A program made the translations under genes and the position numbers. Shown here one piece after another: positions 1-8,409 of a stretch of 64,000 bases of DNA. The DNA comes from Brevundimonas variabilis (GTDB taxonomy: Bacteria; Pseudomonadota; Alphaproteobacteria; Caulobacterales; Caulobacteraceae). The notes below the pieces were generated by a model. That model saw nothing but the letters and a program-made list of their open reading frames with translations. It had not been told where the DNA came from and searched no databases. Position 1 is the first letter of the stretch, and each line of letters starts with the position of its first letter. The stretch is taken from the NCBI RefSeq assembly GCF_014199945.1, contig NZ_JACHOR010000004.1, forward strand, positions 186,001 to 250,000, given 5' to 3'.

Positions 1-1379
1 ACGAGGCCCTGTGGGCCGCGACCCAGCGCGGCGTGGCCGGGCAGGGCACCCAGCGGATGGAGTATCGGCTCCGGCACAAGGCCGGGCATTTCGTCTGGGT
101 GGAAGGCAATCTCCAGCCGGTTCCCGACGGGAACGGCGGCGTACAGGAACTGGTCGTCGTCATTCGCGACGTTTCCGAGCGAAAGGCGCTGGAAACCGAA
201 CTGATCGAGGCGCGGGACCGGGCCGAGGCGGGGTGCCGGTCGAAGACGGAGTTCCTGGCGAACATGAGCCACGAGCTCAGGACGCCCCTGACCAGTGTGA
301 TCGGCTTTTCGGAGCTCCTGCAGGCCAGTCAGGCGCTGCCGGACCTGGAGCGCCGCCACGCCGACCGGATCGCGATGTCGTCGAAGGCGCTTCTGGGCGT
401 GATCAACGACATCCTCGACTATTCCAAGCTGGAAGCGGCCAGTGTGGTGCTGGACCAGACCGCCTTCGATCCCTCGGCCCTGGCGCGCGGTGCGGCAGAC
501 ATCGTCGAGGCTCAGTGCGGGCTCAAGGGACTGGATCTTCGGGTCGAGATTGCCCCGGACATGCCTGCCGGCCTGGTGGGCGACGAGGGCCGCCTGAGGC
601 AGGTGCTGCTGAACCTGCTGTCCAATGCGGTGAAGTTCACCACGGAGGGCTCTGTCACCCTGTCGGCCGGCTGGCGGGCGGGCGAGGGCGGGCGCGGCAT
701 GCTGGGCCTCTCCGTGCTGGACACCGGCATCGGCGTTGCGCCGGAAAAGATGGCCCTGCTGTTCGAGCGGTTCAGCCAGGCGGATGCATCCACCACGCGG
801 GTCTATGGCGGGACGGGGCTGGGCCTGTCGATCTCGCGCCGGCTGGTGCGCCTGATGGGCGGCGAGATCGATGTGGAATCGACGCCGGGATCCGGATCAC
901 GGTTCTCGATCGAGATTCCCGTGGGGGTGGCCGAGCATCAGCCGGCGGGACGGGCTGCAGAGCCCGAGCCTGTCGCCCTGCCGGCGCGGGCGCGCATCCT
1001 GATGGCCGATGACGCCCCAGCCAACCGCGAACTGGTGTCCGCCATCCTGGCGACCCAGGACGTCAGGCTGGACACCGTCTGCGATGGTCGGCAGGCGCTG
1101 GAGGCGGCCTGCGGCGGGGGCTATGACCTGATCCTGATGGACGTCCAGATGCCCGTCATGGACGGGATCCAGGCCACGCGGGCCATCCGTGCCCTGCCTG
1201 GACCGGCCGGGGCGGTCCCGATCCTGGCCCTGACGGCCAATGTGCAGACCGAACAGATCACCCAGTGCCTGGACGCCGGGATGGACGGCCATCTGGGCAA
1301 GCCGATCCATGTCGCCGAACTGCTGATCAAGGTCGCAGAAACGCTGGGCGGTCTCGCAGAAGCGTCCCGGGCCGCCTGA
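1..1379 (+). CDS. Hybrid sensor histidine kinase, 3' part (5' end outside window)
   Basis: The reading frame is open from base 3, so the gene starts upstream of the window. The visible protein begins inside a PAS domain (ending VVVIRDVSERK), followed by a HisKA dimerisation domain with the phospho-accepting His in MSHELRTPLTS (codon at 270-272). Next is a HATPase_c domain with N-box LLNLLSNAVKF and G-boxes DTGIGV and GGTGLGLSIS. It ends in a receiver domain with phospho-Asp in LILMDVQMPVMDG (codon at 1140-1142) and the conserved Lys in GHLGKPIH. The family autophosphorylates on His and relays phosphate to the attached receiver. The input signal cannot be judged because the N-terminus is missing. 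It is followed by about 120 bp without a gene before the GTA cluster; a link to GTA control is only a possibility. Confidence 0.93.
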   Translation, partial: EALWAATQRGVAGQGTQRMEYRLRHKAGHFVWVEGNLQPVPDGNGGVQELVVVIRDVSERKALETELIEARDRAEAGCRSKTEFLANMSHELRTPLTSVIGFSELLQASQALPDLERRHADRIAMSSKALLGVINDILDYSKLEAASVVLDQTAFDPSALARGAADIVEAQCGLKGLDLRVEIAPDMPAGLVGDEGRLRQVLLNLLSNAVKFTTEGSVTLSAGWRAGEGGRGMLGLSVLDTGIGVAPEKMALLFERFSQADASTTRVYGGTGLGLSISRRLVRLMGGEIDVESTPGSGSRFSIEIPVGVAEHQPAGRAAEPEPVALPARARILMADDAPANRELVSAILATQDVRLDTVCDGRQALEAACGGGYDLILMDVQMPVMDGIQATRAIRALPGPAGAVPILALTANVQTEQITQCLDAGMDGHLGKPIHVAELLIKVAETLGGLAEASRAA

Positions 1380-1500
1380 TCCGCGCGTACGTCGGCGCGA
1401 ACGCTCCGCGCCGAGGCCAGAAACACGTGCCAATTCAGGGCGCCGACAGATTGTCGACCCGACTTTCCAGCCCAGGGTCGCTGGTCGGGTAGTTTTCGGC

Positions 1501-1911
1501 ATGACCGGAAATACCGACAGAGACAACGAGATCTGGCTGGAGGCGTACATGACGACGCTCAAGGGCGTCGCCGACGAGTCGCTCGGACACCTGGCCGTCA
1601 GATCGAAGACACCCGCCGATACGGCCGAGATCGATCGCCGGGCGCGGGCCATCTACAACCTCGCGCGTGCCGCCCGGATGGTCGCGGCCGCGCGTCGGAA
1701 ACCCGGAACCCGTGTCGAGGATCGAGAGGACGAGATGCGTGACGACGACGACCCCGATGAATCCCGCGCCGAGGCCCGCGAGCGGATCGACGGATCCCTG
1801 CGATCCCGTCTCGAGCATGTGCGAGCCTGGGTGGAGCGCGGATGCCTGGATGCAGGCCTTGAGCGACCGCACCCGGACGGAGGGTACGGACTGGATCCGG
1901 GGCCTTCATAG
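1501..1911 (+). CDS. Putative GTA gp1 (terminase small subunit candidate)
   Basis: This is a 136-residue, strongly charged protein, helical in the first half (residues about 25-65, with an Ala/Arg-rich stretch) and acidic in the second. It lies directly upstream of the terminase large subunit and overlaps its 5' end in another frame. In RcGTA the gene before terL is g1, which encodes the small terminase subunit, so position supports that role. I see no diagnostic motif. The ATG at 1501 has only a weak ribosome site. The call rests on synteny; the C-terminal half may be an artefact of the overlap with terL. Confidence 0.5.
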   Translation: MTGNTDRDNEIWLEAYMTTLKGVADESLGHLAVRSKTPADTAEIDRRARAIYNLARAARMVAAARRKPGTRVEDREDEMRDDDDPDESRAEARERIDGSLRSRLEHVRAWVERGCLDAGLERPHPDGGYGLDPGPS

Positions 1912-3073
1912 CCATCAGATCCCGCCGATGCAGGCCTGGCGAACCTGGCTGCTGCTGGGCGGGCGGGGATCGGGCAAGACGCTGGCCGGGGCGACCTGGC
2001 TGACCAAGGTCGCCGCAAGGTATCCAGGTGTCAGGCTGGCGCTGGTCGGACCTACATTGCACGATGTGCGCGAGGTGATGGTGGAGGGGCCGTCCGGGGT
2101 GCTGGCGGTGTCAGCTCCCTGGTGCCGGCCACGCTGGGAAGCCGGACGCAAGCGGCTGGTCTGGGACAATGGCAGCCTGGCCTACGGCTTTTCCGCCGAG
2201 GACCCGGACAGCCTGAGGGGCCCCCAGTTCCACGGGGGATGGGCCGACGAATTCTGTGCCTGGCGCAATCCCGAGGCGGTGCTGGCCAATCTGAGGCTGG
2301 CGATGCGGCTGGGGCGGATGCCCAAGCTGATCGTGACCACGACGCCGCGGCCCATTCCGGCGCTGCGGCGGCTGATGGCCGAGGCCGGGACCCATGTCCG
2401 GCGCGCGGCGACCCGGGCCAATGCCGAACATCTGTCGCCGGGGTTTCTGGAGAATCTGCAGGACCTCTATGGCGGGACGCGCCTGGAGAAGCAGGAGCTG
2501 GAGGGGCTGGTCGTCGAGAACGACGGGGCCCTGTTCAGCGCGGCCGATCTGGCGCGGGCCCGGGGCAACCGGCCGGCGACGCTGGACCGGATAGTCGTGG
2601 CGGTCGATCCGCCCGCGAGCGCGCACGGCGATGCCTGCGGGATCGTGGTGGCCGGGCGGCGGGAGCGGGTGGGCTATGTGCTGGCCGATCACAGCTGCCG
2701 GGGTCTGTCGCCGCAGGGCTGGGCCCGGCGGGTGGCGGAGACGGCCACCACCTTTGAGGCGCACCAGATCGTGGCCGAGGCCAACCAGGGCGGGGAGATG
2801 GTCCGCGCCGTGCTGGTCCAGGCCGGGTGTCCGGTGTCGATCCGGCTGGTCCATGCCAGCCGGGGCAAGCGGATGCGGGCCGAGCCGATCGCCGCCCTGT
2901 ATGAACAGGGGCGGGTCGTCCACTGCGACGCCTTTCCGGCGCTGGAAGAAGAGATGATGGCCCTGGGGGCCGAGACGGGCGGGCACAGTCCGGACCGTGC
3001 GGACGCCCTGGTGTGGGCGCTGAGCCATCTGATGCTGGGACACCCTGACGGGCCGCGCATCCGGATGCTGTGA
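1817..3073 (+). CDS. GTA terminase large subunit (gp2-like)
   Basis: This is the ATP-driven DNA packaging motor and headful nuclease. From the ATG at 1817 it is 418 residues, within the family range. Walker A GGRGSGKT is near residue 50, the Walker B-like block GGWADEFCAW follows about 85 residues later, and the C-terminal RNase H-type nuclease carries acidic residues in IVVAVDPPAS and ADALVWALSH. The start is uncertain. The frame opens upstream to 1667, but that stretch overlaps the gp1-like gene and does not look like terminase; ATG 1850 is another choice. The gene heads the run of GTA head genes and is followed 34 bp later by the portal gene. GTA terminases package host DNA non-specifically. 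Confidence 0.95.
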   Translation: MCEPGWSADAWMQALSDRTRTEGTDWIRGLHSHQIPPMQAWRTWLLLGGRGSGKTLAGATWLTKVAARYPGVRLALVGPTLHDVREVMVEGPSGVLAVSAPWCRPRWEAGRKRLVWDNGSLAYGFSAEDPDSLRGPQFHGGWADEFCAWRNPEAVLANLRLAMRLGRMPKLIVTTTPRPIPALRRLMAEAGTHVRRAATRANAEHLSPGFLENLQDLYGGTRLEKQELEGLVVENDGALFSAADLARARGNRPATLDRIVVAVDPPASAHGDACGIVVAGRRERVGYVLADHSCRGLSPQGWARRVAETATTFEAHQIVAEANQGGEMVRAVLVQAGCPVSIRLVHASRGKRMRAEPIAALYEQGRVVHCDAFPALEEEMMALGAETGGHSPDRADALVWALSHLMLGHPDGPRIRML

Positions 3074-3107
3074 GCGCCGCCTTTAGCGACAACAAGGGGA
3101 CAGGCCG

Positions 3108-4268
3108 ATGCCGAGACTGCCGTGGCCTTCGGGCCTGGGAGGGCGAACCCGCGCGCCCGAGATCAAGGACAGCCGGGTCGGGCCGCTGATCGCCCTGACG
3201 GGGGCGGGGCGGCCGCGCTGGACGCCGCGGGACTATGCCAGCCTGGCCAGCGAGGGGTTTGCCAAGAACCCGGTGGTCTATCGCTGTGTGCGGATGATCG
3301 CCGAGGCGGCGGCCTCCACGCCGCTGACGGTGTTCGAGAACGGGGTCAGGGCGGACGGGCATCCGCTGGCGGCCCTGCTGGCCCGGCCCAATCCGGAACA
3401 GGCCGGGGCCGAGTGGCTGGAAGGGCTGTATGGGGCGCTGCAGACGGCGGGCAATGCCTATGTCGAGGCGGTCGGAGACGAAGGACCGCAGGAGCTGTGG
3501 TCGCTGAGGCCCGACCGGATGAAGGTCATTCCCGGCCGGGGCGGCTGGGCCCAGGGCTATGAGTATTCCGTCGACGGACGGTTCGTCCGGATCGGACGTG
3601 CGGGCGATGGCTGGATGCCGGTGATGCATCTGAAGCTGTTTCATCCGGCGGACGATCACTACGGGTTTTCACCGCTGGAGGCGGCGGCCTTTGCGGTCGA
3701 TGTGCACAATGCGTCGGGGGCCTGGAACAAGGCCCTGCTGGACAATGCCGCGCGGCCGTCGGGGGCGCTGGTCTATGGGTCGAAAAATGGCGAGCGTCTG
3801 ACCGGCGAACAGTTCGAGGCGCTGAAGGCCGAGCTGGCGGCCACCCATTCTGGGAGCGCCAATGCCGGGCGGCCGGTGCTGCTGGAAGGCGGGCTGGACT
3901 GGAAGCCGATGTCGATGACCCCGACCGAGATGGACTTCATCGCCGGCAAACATGCCGCCGCGCGCGAGATCGCCCTGGCCTTCGGGGTGCCGCCGCAGCT
4001 GCTGGGGATTCCGGGCGACGCCACCTATGCCAACTATCGCGAGGCCAATGCCGCCTTCTGGCGCGGGACCGTGGTGCCGCTGGTCAGGAAGACCGCCGGG
4101 GCGCTGGGCGGGTGGCTGGGGGCGCGGTTTGCGGGCGTGCGGATCGAGGCGGACCTGGACGGGGTGCCGGCGCTGCAGCCCGAGCGGGACGCGCTGTGGG
4201 CCCGGCTGAATGCGGCGACCTTCCTCGACGACGCCGAGCGGCGGCGGATGGCGGGGATCGGATCCTGA
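3108..4268 (+). CDS. GTA portal protein, HK97 family (gp3-like)
   Basis: This forms the dodecameric ring at the capsid vertex through which DNA enters. The 386-residue protein shows the typical N-terminal block GFAKNPVVYRCVRMIAEAAA, then WLEGLYGALQTAGNAY, the stem/wing region with MHLKLFHPADDHYGFSPL, and the C-terminal block FGVPPQLLGIPGDATYANYREA characteristic of HK97-type portals. The start has a good ribosome site (aagggg) about 9 bases before ATG 3108. It lies 34 bp after terL in the same direction, as in other GTA clusters. No truncation is seen. Confidence 0.96.
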   Translation: MPRLPWPSGLGGRTRAPEIKDSRVGPLIALTGAGRPRWTPRDYASLASEGFAKNPVVYRCVRMIAEAAASTPLTVFENGVRADGHPLAALLARPNPEQAGAEWLEGLYGALQTAGNAYVEAVGDEGPQELWSLRPDRMKVIPGRGGWAQGYEYSVDGRFVRIGRAGDGWMPVMHLKLFHPADDHYGFSPLEAAAFAVDVHNASGAWNKALLDNAARPSGALVYGSKNGERLTGEQFEALKAELAATHSGSANAGRPVLLEGGLDWKPMSMTPTEMDFIAGKHAAAREIALAFGVPPQLLGIPGDATYANYREANAAFWRGTVVPLVRKTAGALGGWLGARFAGVRIEADLDGVPALQPERDALWARLNAATFLDDAERRRMAGIGS

Positions 4269-4290
4269 GACCATGAAACGGGAGAACGGA

Positions 4291-4515
4291 ATGAGCGATA
4301 TCAAGCGGATACCGATGGCACTGGCGGTCGCCCTGGTGATCCAGACGATCGGCGGGCTGGTCTGGGCCGGCGGGGCCGCGGCACGGATCGCGACGCTGGA
4401 GACCCGGGTGTCGGAGCAGCAGCTGGTCGCCGAGCGGCTGGCGCGTCTGGAGGAACAGGGGATCGCCACGCGGGCGGCGGTGGAGCGGATCGAACGGCGG
4501 CTGGAGGCGGGATGA
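4291..4515 (+). CDS. Small membrane-anchored coiled-coil protein (GTA g3.5-like)
   Basis: From ATG 4291 (ribosome site ggagaacgga just before it) the protein is 74 residues. It has one hydrophobic segment (residues about 7-28, MALAVALVIQTIGGLVWAGG) followed by a helix rich in Glu/Arg/Leu typical of a short coiled coil. It lies between the portal and protease genes, the place of RcGTA g3.5. The stop overlaps an ATG (ATGA at 4512-4515), which probably was the original start of the protease gene. Function in the family is unknown. Confidence 0.75.
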   Translation: MSDIKRIPMALAVALVIQTIGGLVWAGGAAARIATLETRVSEQQLVAERLARLEEQGIATRAAVERIERRLEAG

Positions 4516-4529
4516 GGGGGGGGGTACCG

Positions 4530-4692
4530 GAGCCTTCTCCCCTTGCGGGAGAAGGTGGCCGAGCGCAGCGAGGTCGGATGAGGGGTCATGCGATGCTGAC
4601 CGCCAGGACCTGTGTGACCCCTCACCCGACCGCACCAGAACGACGGCTGCGCCGCCGTGTGCGGTCTCCCTCTCCCGCAAGGGGAGAGGGAG
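4530..4692 (+). repeat. Palindromic intergenic repeat, family B (first copy)
   Basis: The element starts with ccttctccccttgcgggaga and ends with the complementary ctctcccgcaaggggagag, enclosing the arms gcagcgaggtcggatgagggg and cccctcacccgac. It folds into one long imperfect hairpin. A second copy with the same layout is at 18980-19137. Here it sits where the N-terminus of the prohead protease should be encoded, and its whole length is open in the protease frame. Confidence 0.85.
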
Positions 4693-4720
4693 CGGCCTTC
4701 CGATCCAGGGCTATGCGTCG

Positions 4721-5098
4721 GTGTGGGGGGTGGCGGACCTGAACGGCGATGTGGTGGCGCGCGGGGCGTTCGCCGACAGCCTGGCCCGGACCGGGGCAGG
4801 CGGCGTGCGGATGCTGCACCAGCACGAGGGCCGGGCGGTGGTGGGGGTGTGGGAAGCGATCGTCGAGGACGCGCGCGGGCTGTTCGTCCGGGGGCGGATC
4901 GCGGACTGGTCCGCCGAGGCGCGGTTTGCGGCGGCGCTCAGCCGGGCGGGGGCGCTGGACGGGCTGTCGATCGGGTTCCGGGCGGCGAAGGCCAGGCGGG
5001 ACGGACGGCTGAGGGTGCTGTCGGCGGTGGAGTTGTGGGAGGTGTCGCTGGTGACCTTCCCGATGCTGCCGGAGGCGCGGTTCGGGGTGGTGGGGTGA
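4721..5098 (+). CDS. GTA prohead protease, HK97/U35 type (gp4-like), N-terminus disturbed
   Basis: Cleaves the capsid scaffold (delta domain) during head maturation. Catalytic residues visible are His in MLHQHEG and Ser in LDGLSIGF, with family block ELWEVSLVTFPMLPEARF at the end. The first GTG in frame is 4721, but that drops the first strand (LPIQGYAS) encoded just upstream at 4697-4720. The frame is open back through the repeat to the G9 tract at 4516-4524, yet has no ATG, GTG or TTG there. The ATG at 4512, overlapping the g3.5 stop, is out of frame by one base; ten Gs instead of nine would join it and give about 195 residues. Sequencing error, slippage or a real mutation are all possible. 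In most GTAs the capsid gene follows directly; here it is 12.6 kb away. Confidence 0.85.
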   Translation: MWGVADLNGDVVARGAFADSLARTGAGGVRMLHQHEGRAVVGVWEAIVEDARGLFVRGRIADWSAEARFAAALSRAGALDGLSIGFRAAKARRDGRLRVLSAVELWEVSLVTFPMLPEARFGVVG

Positions 5099-5216
5099 GG
5101 ACGGCTTTGGACCCGTTGCAGGTATCGCGCTCTCCCTGCCTGGACGCGGCAAGTGACACCCAGATCAAACTGCCAAGCTTCCAGGTTATTGCCCAAAGTT
5201 TATAAGACTGGACATT

Positions 5217-5693
5217 ATGCTTGCGCGCGTGCCTTTGGATCCGGGGCAACTCGCCTCGAAAGTATGCTTCACTGTGGCAAGTCCTCTCGTACGCACGGTC
5301 TATAGAAGCCGATCGACACTCCATCCGGGCAATATCGAAGAGCTCGATAGAATCTTCAGGACGGCTGTCTTCAACAACCGAAGACGCAGGTTGACCGGCT
5401 GCCTCGCCCATCCGGACGGTCATTTCGTTCAGGTCATCGAGGGCGAGGTCGAACATGTCGACGCGCTTATGGACAGTCTGAATGCCGACAAGCGGCATAC
5501 CGACATCACTGTCCTTGGAAGATGGCCGACCTCGTCCCGCATCTTCTCGAACTGGGCGATGGCCAGACCGAATATCCGGCCCTTGGCGGAGCAGTCCCTC
5601 AGGCTGATCAACGACGTCGGAAGCGGGGCTCAGATTACCGGCATCTTACTGGGCCTGGTCGAAGAGGGTACATCCCTTTATCCCCTGATCTAG
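5217..5693 (+). CDS. BLUF-domain blue-light photoreceptor
   Basis: This is a 158-residue single-domain BLUF protein that would bind FAD and change its hydrogen bonding in blue light. All hallmark residues are present: Tyr29 (VYRS), Asn54 (FNNRRRRLTG), Gln72 (HFVQVIEG), Trp113 and Met115 (SNWAM). No output domain is attached, so it is a short BLUF that would act through a partner. A TATAAG hexamer ends about 12 bases before the ATG, so the transcript may be nearly leaderless. Base composition is lower in G+C than the GTA genes on its left, a sign of separate origin. It is the first gene of the island splitting the GTA cluster. Confidence 0.93.
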   Translation: MLARVPLDPGQLASKVCFTVASPLVRTVYRSRSTLHPGNIEELDRIFRTAVFNNRRRRLTGCLAHPDGHFVQVIEGEVEHVDALMDSLNADKRHTDITVLGRWPTSSRIFSNWAMARPNIRPLAEQSLRLINDVGSGAQITGILLGLVEEGTSLYPLI

Positions 5694-5898
5694 CTCTGGC
5701 GGGGTCTTTCAGGCTGCCGCGGCGGCTATGGCCACTGTCCGATTGTCACCCCTGGCGTGATCGAGCCCCCCGGAGCCGGCCGCGCATCGGGACGCCGCCG
5801 TGGCGGATCAGCGCGACGTTCCCAAACCGGCGTTTGCCGGTTGTCAGCCGATTGGAACCTGATAGATCAGCCGGCGCAGATTCTGGGGAGAGAGTGAA

Positions 5899-6501
5899 TT
5901 GCTTCGTAAATTTCAGTCGCGCGGCCGTGCATACAGGGTCGCGGGCTTTGCAGCGTTGCTCGCCGCGGGACTATCGAGCGCCGCTCTCGCCCAGGTCAAC
6001 ACAGCGACCCTGGACAATGCGACCACCCAGTCGGGACGTTTGAACCGGCTTCTTCCGGGGGGCACCTGCGCAGCGCCCGAAGCCAACCCGGGGACTTTCA
6101 CCAACTCTGGCGCGCGCGCCTACGACAGCTATTCATTCGTCAACAGCACCGGGTCGACACAGTGCTATACAATAAGGCTGGATCAGACCGCAGCGTTGCT
6201 GTTCGTCGTGGCCTATCTGGGAAGCTTCGACCCGTCCAACATTCAGGCGAACTATCTCGGTGATCCTGGCCAGTCTACGCCGTCCGAGACCTTCAGCGTC
6301 AACGTTCCGGCCGGCCAGACGCTGGTGGTCGTTGTCCACGAGGTCAACTCGGGCAACGGCGTCGGTCAGAGCTATACGCTCACGGTGGCCGCGCCGCCGG
6401 CTTCGGTGCCCACCCTGTCGGAATGGGCGATGATCCTGATGGGCCTGACGCTGGCCGGCGGGGCCGCGCTCTACATCCAGCGCCGGCACATGGCGGCATA
6501 A
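5899..6501 (+). CDS. Secreted IPTL-CTERM protein 1
   Basis: TTG start with a strong ribosome site (ggggagagag). The 200-residue protein has a signal peptide (hydrophobic residues about 14-29, cleavage near SSAALAQ), a beta-rich extracellular region resembling a pre-peptidase C-terminal-type fold (SETFSVNVPAGQTLVVVVHEV), and a C-terminal sorting tail: motif VPTLSEWAM, a hydrophobic helix, then basic QRRH. This matches the IPTL-CTERM signal, which is thought to be processed by a dedicated exosortase (XrtH) at the inner membrane. About 205 bp upstream carry no gene but include a small hairpin at 5826-5843. A terminator follows. Confidence 0.88.
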   Translation: MLRKFQSRGRAYRVAGFAALLAAGLSSAALAQVNTATLDNATTQSGRLNRLLPGGTCAAPEANPGTFTNSGARAYDSYSFVNSTGSTQCYTIRLDQTAALLFVVAYLGSFDPSNIQANYLGDPGQSTPSETFSVNVPAGQTLVVVVHEVNSGNGVGQSYTLTVAAPPASVPTLSEWAMILMGLTLAGGAALYIQRRHMAA

Positions 6502-6526
6502 GCGACATTCGCTCGAGGCCATGAAC

Positions 6527-6556
6527 GGCCCCGCAGGCAACTGCGGGGCCATTCTT
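6527..6556 (+). terminator. Rho-independent terminator after IPTL gene 1
   Basis: A perfect 10-bp stem ggccccgcag/ctgcggggcc with a gcaa loop is followed by attctta. Very similar hairpins follow IPTL genes 2 and 3, so gene plus terminator were probably duplicated together. Confidence 0.85.
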
Positions 6557-6558
6557 AT

Positions 6559-6665
6559 GTCCGCGAACCACCCATAGCGGCGGTTCAGAAGGCCCGCTTG
6601 CGGTCATCGGATCGAATGTTGGCTTTCCGCCTACCAGGTCCTGTCTGCTCCCGACCTGTAGCGAA
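6559..6665. repeat. Dispersed repeat family C, copy 1
   Basis: A roughly 110 bp element beginning gtccgcgaaccacccatagc, with inner blocks cggttcagaaggcccgctt and tcggatcgaatg, and ending near cccgacctgtagcg. Related copies are at 8656-8768, 10762-10872, 11627-11735 and, shortened, 12223-12300. The rest of the gap up to 6818 shows nothing recognisable except the ribosome site of the next gene. Confidence 0.8.
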
Positions 6666-6818
6666 ACTTCAAGAGGTCTGCATTCCTGAGAAAGTGGGCG
6701 CGCTTCCCAAATCCATGAAGAACAAGCCTCCCACCCAGAAGCAATTCGCGAAACAGTTTGACGACGGCCAAGCTTCCTTTAACAACGGGAACGGCGTTCT
6801 TTTAACGAGAAGATAAAC

Positions 6819-7424
6819 ATGATCAACGGTTCCACGCTTCGTGCCTTTAGCCTCCTGTTGATTGCCTGTTTCGGAATGATTCTCGCCGCCCCGGCATCGG
6901 CTCAGACGATTTCAGCCAACCTGACTGAGAGCGGGAATCTTGGTAGCCAGACGTTCGTCGGCCAGTCCTTCACAGCGACGGTCACTGGAACCGTGACGCA
7001 GATCCGGGTCGCAGCGAGCGCCTCGAGCGCCACGACCATCCGGCTCTACAACGGAACGGGTACAGGCCAGGCAGGCGGACCCGGCACGCCGCTTTATAGC
7101 CAGGCAGGCGTGAATCTGGCGAATACTACCCCGGCCCGCAACACCGTCACGCTTTCAACACCCCTGCCGATCGTGGCAGGCAATGTTTACAGTTTCGCGT
7201 TTGACCAGGCGTCCTTGACCGGTGGCGGACCCGTCTATCCGGGTGGGATGGCCTTCATTGCGGGCACGACCGATCCTGGGACGATCGACCTGAATTTCGA
7301 AGTCGTGCAAGTCGCTGCTCCGGCCCCAGTTCCAACTCTGTCGGAATGGGCGCTGATCCTGTTCGGGCTGATTCTGGCGGGTTCGGCTGCCTTCTACATC
7401 CAGCGGCGACAGTTGACTGTCTAG
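6819..7424 (+). CDS. Secreted IPTL-CTERM protein 2
   Basis: A 201-residue exported protein. Signal peptide residues 1-28 end at PASAQ. The mature part is a beta-sandwich-like domain with GQSFTATVTGTVTQIRV, TTIRLYNGTG and STPLPIVAGNVYSFAFD. The tail is VPTLSEWALILFGLILAGS followed by QRRQ, the IPTL-CTERM sorting signal. It is a clear paralogue of the protein at 10982-11569, sharing these same blocks. Ribosome site gagaag precedes ATG 6819. The fold resembles extracellular carbohydrate-binding or adhesive domains, but no function can be assigned. Confidence 0.88.
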   Translation: MINGSTLRAFSLLLIACFGMILAAPASAQTISANLTESGNLGSQTFVGQSFTATVTGTVTQIRVAASASSATTIRLYNGTGTGQAGGPGTPLYSQAGVNLANTTPARNTVTLSTPLPIVAGNVYSFAFDQASLTGGGPVYPGGMAFIAGTTDPGTIDLNFEVVQVAAPAPVPTLSEWALILFGLILAGSAAFYIQRRQLTV

Positions 7425-7447
7425 GCCACGCTTCTGGATCTGATATC

Positions 7448-7477
7448 GGCCCCGCTGTTACCAGCGGGGCCGTTTTC
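7448..7477 (+). terminator. Rho-independent terminator after IPTL gene 2
   Basis: Stem ggccccgctg/cagcggggcc with loop ttac, followed by gttttc. It closely resembles the terminators after IPTL genes 1 and 3. Confidence 0.85.
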
Positions 7478-7650
7478 ATGTCCGCTGTCCACCCGTTGCT
7501 GACCTCTGGAACGTCGGCTCCCGGGACCGGCAAACAGTGTAACCGTGGGGAAACCGCGTGTCGTTCGGGGCGTGTCCGGGGCGAAGTCTCGACCGGTCTG
7601 TCCTTGACCGTTTCCGACCCGTGGGACCCTCTGGCCGGATCCGGCCGCGA

Positions 7651-8409
7651 TCATCCGGGCGGAGGGGAAACAGCCGTCTCGGTATCGAAGAAATCAACGG
7701 CACCATCCTCGAGGGAATAATAGGCGCCCACGATCTTCAGCCGCCCGTCAGCCAGCGGGTCCAGGAGCAGTGGCTCCGAAGCGGTTCTCAACCGGTGAAC
7801 CGTGCGCTGAATGTTGCGGCGGACGGCGTTCTCTGTGAGGTCACCCTGGTCGAGGGCCTTGGCCGTCAGAACGGCGGGGACGATGGGTTCGATCATCGCG
7901 CCAATCGCGCCGGGGAAGAAGGCGTTCTGCTCGACCACACTGACGGCGGCACTGACCGCCCCGCACCTCTGATGCCCCATCACGACGATCAGCGGCACGC
8001 CGAGTTGTGCGACGGCATATTCGATGGAGCCCAATGCCGTCGTGTCGACCGTGTTGCCGGCGTTCCGGACGATGAACATTTCGCCCAGTCCCCGACCAAA
8101 CAGGAGCTCGGGTGGCACTCGCGAGTCCGAACAGGACACGAGGATCACGAACGGCGCCTGGCTCAGGGCCAGCTCCAGCCGTCGCGCACGGCCCGTGACA
8201 CTGCGGATCGGGCTGTCGGTGTTGAAGGAGCGATTGCCCTCGCGGAGGAGTTCGAGCGCCTGATCCGGATTGAGGGTCGTGCGCGGGGCCGTCGGGTCCG
8301 CCGCAATCGCCCTGAACGGCATGCCTGCGAAGGCCCCGCCCGCGGCGCCGGCGACCGGCAGGCAGCATGCACATTGGAACAGACGACGGCGAGAAAGGTC
8401 CAGCGACAC
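7651..8409 (-). CDS. Tat-exported beta-carbonic anhydrase
   Basis: A 252-residue enzyme interconverting CO2 and bicarbonate. Zinc ligands are Cys93 (SCSDSR, with the Asp95/Arg97 dyad), His146 and Cys149 (GHQRCGAV). The N-terminus SRRRLFQ followed by a hydrophobic Ala/Gly segment looks like a twin-arginine signal, so the enzyme would work in the periplasm, where it would hydrate CO2 or balance pH. The start is GTG 8409 with ggag upstream. It runs against the IPTL genes. Short related sequences (about 50 bp, around 7557-7610 and 8610-8660) flank it, suggesting it moved or was duplicated with repeats. Confidence 0.93.
   Translation of the reverse strand: MSLDLSRRRLFQCACCLPVAGAAGGAFAGMPFRAIAADPTAPRTTLNPDQALELLREGNRSFNTDSPIRSVTGRARRLELALSQAPFVILVSCSDSRVPPELLFGRGLGEMFIVRNAGNTVDTTALGSIEYAVAQLGVPLIVVMGHQRCGAVSAAVSVVEQNAFFPGAIGAMIEPIVPAVLTAKALDQGDLTENAVRRNIQRTVHRLRTASEPLLLDPLADGRLKIVGAYYSLEDGAVDFFDTETAVSPPPG

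Noticed and set aside
6598..6816. 72-codon open frame before IPTL gene 2
   Set aside because: Its first third is repeat family C, with no ribosome site or recognisable domain.
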